Below, piece by piece: positions 33,490 through 43,569 of a DNA stretch of 64,000 nucleotides; position 1 is the stretch's first letter, and each line of letters starts with the position of its first letter. Location: the NCBI RefSeq assembly GCF_963675165.1, contig NC_087382.1:6620315-6684314 (forward strand), written 5' to 3'. The position numbers and the translations under genes were made by a program. This stretch comes from Halichondria panicea (Eukaryota; Porifera; Demospongiae; Suberitida; Halichondriidae). The notes beneath the pieces were generated by a model. It did not search any database and had not been told where the DNA came from. It saw only the letters and a list, made by a program, of their open reading frames with translations.

Positions 33490-35604
33490 TAGCTATGGGT
33501 CCTTCTCAAATGCCCATGTCGGAACACCACTAATGGGTTGTGTACGTACAGATACATCACCAACAATTCTCTCTTTAGTTTGTCTTTTAGCTTGAGCAGA
33601 CTTTTCAGAATAAAGTTGATCGTCGAGAGCATGAAAGAAACGCCTAACTTTGTTGGAACGCCATGGGAGTGATTTGACAAGAATTTTATCATCTTCGCTC
33701 TCTTCGCTGGACATCATTTCTGCTATCAGAACCTTCTGCCACTTCTCCTTATCTGACCCATTGTATGTACGTTTAGAAAATACACTTTGGCGTTCTTGAA
33801 GTTTCTGTAAGTGTGGATCAGCACCATTAAGCACCATTAAGTACTTATCATGTTATATACACGTATAAAAATGAACAAATATATCACATAGAAACTGGAT
33901 TGCAAATGGGGTCAATAGCACAGCTCTATACGCTTATATTCGAGAATGCGCTTTTAATAGTTTGAGTCCCACCCAGTAACCGAATGTCTCTGTGATGAAG
34001 ACAGACTATTAGCTAGCTATGCTGTAAATGAACTGTAAACATATAATTATAATAATTATGGTATAATTATAGATCTAGTTAGGGTTGCCTGCTGCCTAGT
34101 TCACTCTTACTATAACATGTTAAAAAACATTATTGACCAGAAACTGGAACAAAAGGGTTTAAGTCCACCACTACATTCTCTTAGCATGATCAGACAAGGT
34201 GTCAGCATGCCCTTCCAGATGAATAGAGCACTGTACAAGCTAGCTAGCTCGTAGAAAACTGATTAAATTATAACATTTTAGTAATATCCTCCACATAATT
34301 AGAAAAGCGTTTCAATTCGAGTACAAAAAACCTGCAGTTGAGTGTGAGCTTAAAATAAAGATACGCTTATAATCGAGCAAGTGCCTATAACCCAGTTTCT
34401 ACGGTATTGAGAGATGCAGAATTGAGAGATGCAGAGATGCAGACACTATAGAGATGGATTTCTTACCCGGATACTTTTCTTACCAGGATACTTCTTTCAC
34501 GCCGTCTTCGGTGCTTCTTTCGAACCTCTGATAATCCCCTCCTATTCATCGATGCCTCCTGGCGGAGAGTTTTGTAGTATGTATACGTGGCACCTGAAAA
34601 GATGTTGAGTGTCAATAGTCTATATAGAGAGATAAACTCACTCCGTATGTTATGACTTTGGAAAGATGGATTAAGAGAGTGTATCTCTTGTATCAATGTA
34701 TCTCTTGTATCAACCTTTTTACCACAGCTACATTTTCAGAATCTTTGAAGGTTGACCTATATAATTATACAGTGACAAAATATGTGTATATCAAAGTAAT
34801 ACAATAACCTACGGGGGTTCAATGTTGAAACCATCGAAATTTTCATCATCTTCAATCATAGTTTGGTAGACCTTCCGAGTTTCAGCCTACATACAAAGTA
34901 TATAGTATGATTTTATACACACTATACCTGCATATATCATTTACCCTAACAACGAGAGGAACAGTTTTCTTTTTAGATTTTGGAGTGCTGGTCGTATCAC
35001 CAGAGCTGGACGCATAATTCTTTAGAGAATTAGTGACTTCAGCTCTATTTCAGTTCGTTCAACACGTTGGATTAATTCCCCAAGCTTGTTAGACATTTCT
35101 TTGAGTGCTGCTGCCACCTCTGAACCTCCGGAAACATTTGTATGCGAGTCACCTGTGACAGGAAACAAGGTGGTTACATTATATCTTTTGACATGTACCG
35201 TACAATGGAAACATACAATTCTTGCTCCCACGTGAATAAGGCAAGAGAGTTCTGCGTCTACGAAGTGACGGAGTGACAGGAGCAGAAGTGTTCTCCTTAG
35301 TGTTAGATTTTTTGCTTTTAGTGACTCGAGAGTCAGACATACTGCCCTGTAAACCTACATTTACAATTAATATTTACATAATTTAGATAACGTTAACGTC
35401 TCACACAGCCTACTTACCTTGCCTACAGGGTGTAACCGGGCTCTGTCTTTTTGCTTTAAAGAGATCAGCCATATCAAGGTTTTTGAATTGTGTATTTGAC
35501 CGATCATCTTCTGAACCAGGCTCAGAGTAACTGCTGCAGGAAGTTTGTAGAACCTCATCATCACTAGAAAAGAGTTCAGTTCCCGATCCTGCCATTATTT
35601 CCAC
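33490..35604 (-). pseudogene. Accessory gene of a CACTA-like relic, multi-exon
   Basis: Starts at MEIMAGSGTELFSSDDEVLQ (35604) with an acidic N-terminus and a donor CAAG/GTAAGTAG at about 35420. Next are a basic exon (SRVTKSKKSNTKENTSAPVT, about 35330), a helical exon (EVAAALKEMSNKLGELIQRV, about 35110), KVYQTMIEDDENFDGF (about 34870), a basic exon (YKTLRQEASMNRRGLSEVRK, about 34570), and the last exon, LQERQSVFSKRTYNGSDKEK to EMMSSEESEDDKILVKSLPW and KSAQAKRQTKERIVGD, ending at 33493. The SSEESE and LPWRS...FF.LDD pattern recurs in uncharacterised sponge and cnidarian proteins; I know no function. It is divergent from the Tnp2 gene at 35813-38404, with about 200 bp between the starts, so the two may share a promoter. 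A MITE sits in the intron at 33889-34410. Confidence 0.55.
33889..34410. mobile_element. MITE in an intron
   Basis: AGAAACTGGATTGCAAATGG (33889), then CGCTTATATTCGAGAATGCG, faces an inverted counterpart ending AACCCAGTTTCTACGGTA at 34410 with CGCTTATAATCGAGCAAGTG. About 520 bp, no coding capacity. Confidence 0.6.
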
Positions 35605-35812
35605 AGAACAACAACCTTTCTTTTCAAGTCACCTGCCGCCTAGATTCTAGTCTATTGAGTCCGTACTTAGATCGAGAAGCTAGCTAGCTCAACAAGAATC
35701 TAGGAACTGCCATGTGCTCTAGCTGTCAACGTCATGCGTTATTTAAAGACGCATTGTTAGAGTAAACAGAAGGCATTGCTTACATTGCTTACATTGTTAC
35801 ATTGCTTACATT

Positions 35813-38404
35813 GTGACAGATCAGTGTCGATTAAGACATATAAAGCTCATAAACTCCTCCAGTAGAAATTGGTCCGTACGCCTCAGATCTACAAATGAAT
35901 CATCTCAAGGTAGTAGCGATGAACGATCTGAATCTCCCCCTGCCCCTGCCTCCCTTGGCCATGCATCACTATCTCAAGTGATGATCAACCGTTAGGATCA
36001 CCTTGCCTGTCTTCTGATAGATTAAATTACGGTGTAGATCTAATTGTTTTCCCCATAATAGACGATTGGAGCGTTTGTGAAAGTGGTGATGATGAAGGTG
36101 AGACTCAGTTGGTGTCCTTCAATAGCATTGGTATTTTGTTTTGTGCTATTATTGATTGTAGGCCTACTTTGAACCTTTTCTAATACAGATATGGAAGAGA
36201 TATGGACCACAGAACCGGATGAAGCAGAAACTGACTTTGAGTTGATCGATACTGAGCCTACTCTGGGCGAACCGGATACCACCAATTCCAGCGATTCATC
36301 CAGATCATTCGTTCTTCGTTATATTTGCAGTTTTATATACTATCTTTCTCTCACAACAACTTTTACTATTCCTTTTTGGTCTTTTTGGTATTTTGGGCAT
36401 GGCAAGCTTACTTCCTTCCTCCTTTTACAAGTCTCCACACTTCCGTTTCAAACGGTATGTAGTTTGCAAAAAGTGCCATCATATCTACTTTTTTGACGAT
36501 TGTGTACACGGAAAATAAGTAAACCATGCCCCTTTATCGCATTTCCTCATCATCCACACAGACAAAGGCGGTTGCCCTGTAGTGCTTTGCTTTTGAAAGT
36601 TGCCAGTGGGAAGACAATGTTGTACCCTTTCATGAGTTACTGCTACCTTAGTCTTGAAGTCCAACTACAAGCTTTCTTGCTGCGGCCCAACTTTTATTCA
36701 GTGTGAACAATGGCGATCAAAAACTGGAACTGATTTATCTGATGTTATGGATGGGAGGATTTGGAAAGAATTTCAAACTCATGCTTCTCTGTCTCAGCCC
36801 TGGAACTTAGCTTTAATGATGAATGTTGATTGGTTTCAGCCATTCAAGCATGTTCAATATTCAGTTGGGGTGATTTATCTTACGATTATGAACCTTCCAC
36901 GACACTTACGGTTTAAATGTGAAAATATGATCACCGTGGGCATTATACCAGGCCCTCATGAGCCATCTGAAAACATTAATAGCTTCTTAGAACCATTGGT
37001 TAATGAATTGACTATGTGGCAGGGAAAGGAGTTGCCTATTCATGGTACCAAAAAGTTCGTTGTGCATTGCTTTGTGTGTCATGTGATTTGCCAGCTGGAC
37101 GAAAAAGTGTGTGGATTTAAGTCTTACAATTCTCGCCACGGATGTTCTAAATGTTTGAAATCCTTTCCTGGGACCGTTGGTTGTATGGATTACTCAGGTT
37201 TTGATCGTGATCACTGGATTCCTCGAACATATGAATCTCACCAACTAAAATGCTTTCCTGTAACACTAAAGCGGTTATCGATACACCCTTCTGTTAAAAC
37301 TCCCTTATTTCCATCCATCAAGGATGCTTGTGATTGATCCGATGCACAACATATTTCTTGGCAGTGGTAAGTACATTCTGAAACATATTTGGTTGCAAAG
37401 GAATCTCATTGAAGAATCACAGTATAATATGATTCAGTCGATAGAATGATAGTTCCATCCGATATGGGACGAATCCCATACAAAATTATGTCAGGTTTCA
37501 GCTCATTCACAGCAGATCAGTTTAAGAATTGGATCCTTTACTTTTCTGTGTTGGCCCTCAGAGATGTTCTTGCCGAGGAACATCTTCAACCTAGCCTGTA
37601 GGAAACTTTGCAGAAGACGTGTAACCCTTCTGGATATTCAAATTGGTGATGCTCTCCTTATGCAATTCTGTACACGGAATCTATGGAAAAGACGTTGTTA
37701 CTCCAAACATGCATTTTACACGCACATCTTCGAGAGACTACGGTCCTTTCTATGGATTTTGGTGTTTCTCGGTGTTTCTCGTATGAAAGATTCAATGGTA
37801 TACTTGGCCAGATGCCTAACTCGATCGAATTGCAACTCATGAAGCGTTTTGCTGGAGATATGGAACAGTTTTGTGCTACTATACACCACTCAATTTGCAC
37901 CAGTTTTCACTCATAGTAGGCAAGTAGTTGGCTCTGTGTCTGAAACGTTACAAGAATCGGTTTATTGTGCGACAGTGACTTTGCCAGTGTAACTGGGGTA
38001 TGGCTCAACTTAAAAATATCCAACTACCAACACTTAGTAATTCTGAAACTGATGGCCTGAAGATATTTTTTGCTCGCTTATATTCTGTTTCTTTAGCGGA
38101 TGTGAACGTAAATAGTGTTACCTATAAATTTAAGGAGATAACTTTTAATGGAAAGATAATCGGGAGCATCATCAAATTCGTCTGTAGTCATGGCCTCGTG
38201 GTTTCCGAACTTGCTCTGTGTAGATGACATTGGCAATCAAGACACTCGACCAGCTAGAATTAACTACTTCATGAAGCATGTTGTGCTGATTAGAAACACT
38301 CCGATCACACATGTAATGTTTTCGGTTTCATGGTTTAAGAGTCGCCAAGAGAGATTTCACTATGGTACATATTTGAAAATGATCCCTTTCTACCAGTTCA
38401 ACTA
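35813..38404 (+). pseudogene. CACTA/Tnp2-type transposase (Transposase_21 family)
   Basis: Exon-like pieces: an acidic N-terminus (MEEIWTTEPDEAETDFELID, 36191); a hydrophobic stretch; KYVVCKKCHH-like zinc sequence (about 36450-36500); then a 227-codon core frame (36654-37337). The core shows DVMDGRIWKEFQ, ALMMNVDWFQPFKHVQYSVG then VIYLTIMNLPRHLRF, IIPGPHEPSENINSFLEPLV, and a Cys/His segment HGCSKCLKSFPG with DYSGFDRDHW. Beyond a break come DPMHNIFLGSGKYI (37340), HLRETTVLSMDFG and FNGILGQMPNSIELQLMKRF (37700-37860), and a C-terminal piece at 38000-38400. These are the standard Tnp2/Transposase_21 landmarks, including the acidic VDWF and MHNIFLG motifs. Stops, lost segments and the duplication at 37780 show it is dead. 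Ends and target duplication were not found. Confidence 0.85.
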
Positions 38405-38714
38405 ATTGTGGGTAGGACAGTATCGCTTGTGGACAAACTCAATTTTGGTGCTTGTGAATCTGTCCTTCTTGTCTGCCCTCGTGTATAACTCATAAAAAAA
38501 ATTGTCTGTAATAATTATTTTGCACAGTGAACAAGATGATAATTATATCCGGCATGTGTTAAACATAATATTATAAAATCAATAAAATCAAATGACTTAA
38601 GCTTGTATACGTACTGCAGACATAATTATGCATATGTGCATATAATTGTGCATAAAAATAATACCAGGAAACTTGTACCTCAAAATATGTGGACATGATG
38701 TTTCCTCTGGTCAC

Positions 38715-38905
38715 TCTTGTGATATGATACATGATATGATACAAGAACAATCATGTACTTCATGAAATGTGCATAGACACATCATTTTGTATGATACATG
38801 TACTTCATGAAATGTGCATAGACACTTGACGTTTCCTATAGTTAACTCCTGTATGATACAAGAACAATCAGATACTTTATGAAATGTTATAGACACATCA
38901 TACGT
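38715..38905. repeat. Direct repeats downstream of the Tnp2 gene
   Basis: TACTTCATGAAATGTGCATA, GACACATCAT and GATACAAGAACAATCA recur two to three times. This arrangement resembles CACTA subterminal repeats, but no CACTA-like end is identified. Confidence 0.5.
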
Positions 38906-38984
38906 TTGTGTAAAGGATTTGGAAAGGAAAGCTAAAGTGGTATGTCCTACATAAATCCCCATATTAAGGTCTACAGGAAATCAA

Positions 38985-40821
38985 GTTTTTGCCCAGTGAA
39001 TTTAGGTGGGAGTGCAATCTTGCTGCGGTGTGGGGGAAGATGGCTACGGGGGGTGGTCATTCTCAGCTGGTCATTCTCAGCTGGAGGAGCAAGTGAGTGT
39101 ACTGGGAATTCCTACCATGACGAAAGCGAGCTTCAGCTGAGAGCTTCATCTCAACTGAGAGAAATATCGGAGAGATTTGGAAGCAAAATTTAATAGAGTC
39201 AATGGCCGAAGCAGGACGGGAGGAGAAAAGAATAGCAGAGGAAATGGGGAGCTATAATGAAGGCGTTCCAGCTATCACAGTTATTTAGACGGAGGATGAG
39301 GATGGAGCAAGCGATCACACAAGCACTCCTACAATGCAAACTCAGGTGTTGCCATCATTATCGGCAAGGAGACCGGCAAGCTTCTCTACATAGGTGTGCG
39401 AAATAAGTACTGCCATGCCTGTGCACTCGCCTGACAAGCATGTTTGTTTCCGCGCAACTGGAACAAGTCATCTTCTGAAATGGAGACAGACATTATCCTG
39501 GAAGGGTTCCTTGAAGCTGAGCAGGTCCATGGTGTGCGGTACATACACTTCATAGATAGTTCTGTGCATCCTACGCTCATACAGAATGTTCCAGGGTTGG
39601 GGACATGCCATCAAGAAGCTAGAATGCGCGAATCACGCTTGCCGAGGTGCTCTTGAGAGGCTTGTTCAGGATAACCCATCCTACAAGGGAAATGGTGGAC
39701 TTACGCTGAAAACAAGAAAGCGACTGGTTTCTGCTGCTCGAGCTGCAATCAGGATGAGGAGTACGGCACTCAAACGTGACTTGCAGAATGGACCACGTCA
39801 TTGTTTTGGCTTTCACGATGACTGCAGCCCTGACTTTTGTAAGACAGCACAAGACAGACATGCTCTCATCCGCCGCAACAACTCGCTCACTCAGTCCACA
39901 TCTCAACCGTCAACTTTCAGTGAAAACAGCGAAGACAATGATGACGTGCTTGATGGTGAGTTCAGACCTACAGAATAAAAACATAACATTAATTGAGGCA
40001 AGTGTAAATATGTATTGTAAATATGTATTGAACAGGTATTGTTACTACACAAGAGGCTTTGTGGAGTGAAACTGTTGATGACGATCCGATGGTACGATTG
40101 GAAGGTGGACACACACCAACAAACGTGGTTTACCATGACATTCAGGTACAACTAAATCGACTTGTGAGCAAAGCATCTCAGCTGATAGGAAACGAGACAA
40201 CAAATCTGGCAGAATGTTGGATGCATATTCGTGCTACGGTGGGAAGGTCATCAATCGATCGCAGAGTGGCTCTTGGGAACACAGATGCATGGGAGCAGGG
40301 CTTAGGCAGAACCTTGGAAGAAAATGGGGACCACAGACCTGGAAACAGATGGCAGGATCGATGCCAAATAAAGTATTCTCTGACGCAGCAGAACGTTCTG
40401 CTAAGACAGTCTCTAATGACAGAAAGAGAAAAGGAACAAATGAAGCAAAAGAACAAAGACGAAAAAGCAAGTACACTAAAATAGATAACTCAATTGCAGC
40501 TCGCAAAGCTTACACTAGGCATGACGAAGGAGTTTCTCCGGATGAAATAACTGAAGACATTTCCTCGCAGAGAGTTGAAAACAAGAGACAGAAGTGGTCG
40601 TCACTTGCGAAGAAGCACAAACAATTGAGAAGAAAACAAGACAACAGGCAGAGAATGATGAGTGGAAATATGAGAGAAGGAAAAGAATTACAGTATTGAG
40701 AGTGGGAGGAATAGCGAAAATGAAAGAGACGACAAAAAAGAGTAATAAAGTCAAAGATCTACTGTACAGCACATTTAGAGGCAACGAAGCTACACCATGC
40801 CAACTCAACACAAAAGAATGA
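38985..40821 (+). pseudogene. Mutator-like transposase domain protein, truncated at the YqaJ-type domain
   Basis: Frames shift several times but give a continuous order: LEEQVSVLGIPTMTKASF-like sequence (about 39080), SMAEAGREEKRIAEEMGSYN then EGVPAITV (39200-39280), HKHSYNANSGVAIIIGKETG then KLLYIGVRNKYCHACA (39325-39440), NWNKSSSEMETDIILEGFLE (39455), GWGHAIKKLECANHACRGAL (39595), TNLAECWMHIRATVG (40200), GKVINRSQSGSWEHRCMGAG (40240), NSIAARKAYTRHDEGVSPDE (40490), then ITVLRVGGIAKMKETTKKSN and KVKDLLYSTFRGNEAT (40690-40800). This fits the Mutator-like transposase domain (PF20700) seen in many invertebrates. In several such proteins it is fused to a YqaJ-type viral recombinase/exonuclease domain. 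Here the reading ends at 40821 just as that domain begins, so its catalytic part is missing. Non-functional. Confidence 0.75.
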
Positions 40822-41185
40822 GCACCCCCTCAGATTTCAATGAAACTTGGGGTATACATACCTTACCATATATTAACCAATCACACTTAATATCTGCCCC
40901 ATATGTCATATGGCTTCTTAGCTACGAGCCCTTCAAATTTTACAAATCTCTGTGACCTGCCTACACTTCATACAGCACAATTTCTGTCATGATTAATCAT
41001 AACAGATAAAAATAATACCACCGTACTCCTTAATGATATGTCCTTTCAGATGACATGCTTAAAGGAGGTGGGCGCTCGTTAACGGGTAAAGGTCATTGTT
41101 CGAAACTTTTAATTAAGCGTAACTCAAAAATAGCGTCTTTTTTTTTCTCGCTATTATCCATCTGGTATAAATTTGGTAATGGGAT
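40822..41185. other. Spacer, no gene seen
   Basis: AT-rich sequence between the truncated Mutator-like relic and the left inverted arm at 41186. No coding motif. Confidence 0.5.
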
Positions 41186-41346
41186 GTTAATGGGATCAGA
41201 AGATATAGACATTGCAATACACGTTGGTGAAGTTATTGACATAACTGTGGGTTCTTCCATACAAATTTAACACTACTTAATGGGTGACCTTACAGAATTT
41301 AAGGAAATTTCGCCTGTGTGGTGAACCCCAAGGAATTTGGATTTTC
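41186..41346. repeat. Left inverted arm (pairs with 43402-43569)
   Basis: GTTAATGGGATCAGAAGATA onward is an inverted copy of 43402-43569, about 95% alike with two indels (GTTATTGAC extra here, about 14 bp extra in the partner). It ends at CCAAGGAATTTGGATTTT, where the coding part of the next gene begins. Confidence 0.9.
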
Positions 41347-42900
41347 GGCTTCTGAGATATCGGCACCTATCTATGAGAGTGATGAAAACAGCAGAATGAT
41401 GCCCGGAAAAAAGGATTGCGTATCTGTTAGAACAGAAAAAGAACGGATAATGGTGCAAAAGAGGCTTGTACTAATGAATCTACGCGAACTTTATCGGTTC
41501 TTTAAAGATAAGTATCCAGAGCAAAAGGTCGGATTCTCAAAATTGCAGACCTCCGGCCAAAACATTGCGTTCTTGCTGTGCAAGTGGTACCCATTCAGTT
41601 TGTGTGTGTACCATTCACCAGAATGTCAAGCTGTTGATACAAAGTATTAAGCATTTAGAGCTCAGTGATACATGTACGTTTATTCAATCATATCAGGAGT
41701 GTATTTTGTTACCGAGCTGCTACCTAGGGAGCTGCAAGAATTGTCCAGGATTTGCTGGTCTAGAGGAGCTGTTTCAAACTATGCTGGATGAAAACATGAT
41801 TGACAACATTACTTTCAAACAGTGGGTCTCAGTAGATCGGTCTACCTTGGACACAGTGAGCAAATCAGCTGATGAGTTTATCGAATTTTTCTGCGAGAAA
41901 CTTAAGCAACTGCTTCTGCACAGTCCACCCTGAAACCTGGTGAATTGTTAGTACAAGCGGATTTTTCAGAAAACTACTCCTTTATTCTCCAAGATGCATC
42001 TCAGGGTTTTCACTGGAACAACTCTCAGGCAACAGTCCATCCATTTGTTATATATTACAAGCAGTCAGGAGAGGAACGTCATCTCAGTTATGTTGTTATC
42101 TCTAATTGTCTCAATCATGACACAGTAGCAGTATATCTCTTTCAGAAGAAGTTAATCACTCTTCTCAAGAAAATTCTCCACATATATTTTTCCGACGGTG
42201 CTGCTTCGCAGTACAAAAATAGGAAAAACTTCTTGAATTTTGAATTTGTGCAACCACGAGAAAGATTTTGATGTTAAGGCGGAGTGGCACTTTAGTGCAA
42301 CATCTCATGGTAAAGGAGCATGTGATGGTGTGGGAGGAACTGTGAAACGTCTTGCTGCTTGAGCCAGTCTCCAACGACCATATGATGAACAGATAATCAC
42401 TCCAATTGAGCTGTTTGAAAGGAATAATTTTTGAGTATTGTAGCAGTGCGGAAGTCAAGGATCAACTGGAACCACGATTTCAAATCTCTAGGACAATCCC
42501 AGGAACACGTCAATTTCACTCTTTTGTCTTTTGTACCTGTCTCTTGTGACACTGTAGAAGTCCGAACGTTTCTACATCAACTATCTTTAAAATCAACTAT
42601 CTTTAAAACAGAAAAGTAATTAATAAAGACAGTGACATTGGAATTGAGTTTATTTCTGGCTATGTCACATGTGTCTACAATGCTCAATGGTGGCTATCCT
42701 TAGTGCTTGATGTGGATGTGGAGAATGCAGAAGTAAGAATAATGTTCTTGCATCCATGAGGGCCTGCTCGCTCATTCACCATTCCTGATATACTGACGAT
42801 TCCATCGAGTGATATTTTAACAACTACTGGCCGTGCATACACTCTTAGCAAAACAGAAAGCAAAATGGCCACAAAAAAACTAGCGGCTTGGTTTGAGTGA
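41320..42900 (+). pseudogene. Uncharacterised DDE-like protein family (CVCTIHQNVKL family)
   Basis: I recognise this family as widespread but unnamed in sponge, cnidarian and arthropod genomes. Order: KKDCVSVRTEKERIMVQKRL then LRELYRFFKDKYPEQKVGFS (41410-41540); after a frame change, ASGTHSVCVCTIHQNVKLLI (41575); CYLGSCKNCPGF (41715); FKQWVSVDRSTL (41820); VQADFSENYSFILQDASQGF then HWNNSQATVHPF (41950-42050); DTVAVYLFQKKLI (42120); IYFSDGAASQYKNRKNFLNF (42185); GKGACDGVGGTVKRLAA (42310); GIEFISGYV (42640); TTTGRAYTLSKTESKMATKK (42820) to a stop at about 42900. Three spaced acidic motifs (ADFSENY, FSDGAASQ, ACDGVGG) look like an RNase H-fold DDE/DDD core. That is inference. At least four frameshifts, including the 16-bp duplication at 42576. 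Flanked by the inverted arms. Confidence 0.7.
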
Positions 42901-43401
42901 ACTGTTACACACAGGATATTTTTATGATTTATAAGACACTGTTTGTAATTAAGTTATTTCACAATGACGCAATGGTATTACTAATTTCTGCACTCGTATA
43001 TTCTGATTCAAAATAAGAAACTTAGGAACACATGAGTCCATAGTTTAGGTAATTGCAAGTGAAAATTATATAATCAAGGAAAATTGAGTTGTGGATTTGC
43101 AAAATCAAACTTTATTTTGTATCCCATCTTTATTTTGTATCCCATAATCGGTCAATTAGACTGGTAAACTTAAACTCTGTGTAGAGACTCGTGCAACGTT
43201 TGCCCCGATATTTTTGGCAACTCAAGTGACTAAAGTGACTAAACCGCCCACACAACATATGAAAGCCTGTTGCTTAAGCTACACGATGATATTAGTAATA
43301 CCCCCTAGAAACACAAGTTATTTCTTTTTAAGTACAACGAAGCGAGCGAAATTTTCGATATAATAGCTGCATTTAGGTGAGAAGCTGCACAAAAATAAAA
43401 T

Positions 43402-43569
43402 CCAAATTCCTTGGGGTCTTCTTCTTACTTCACCACACCCTATATACAGGCGAAATTTCCTTAAATTCTGTGAGGTCACCCATTAAGTAGTGTTAAATTT
43501 GTATGGAAGAACCCACAGTTATGTTCACCAACGTGTATTGCAATGTCTATATCTTCTGATCCCATTAAC
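43402..43569. repeat. Right inverted arm
   Basis: Inverted partner of 41186-41346. On minus, reading from 43736 towards 43476, an 86-codon frame runs from MNIASTLSSTLTALMDAHLS into the arm (MGSEDIDIAIHVGE). The right arm therefore continues into extra sequence that the left arm lacks. Confidence 0.88.
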
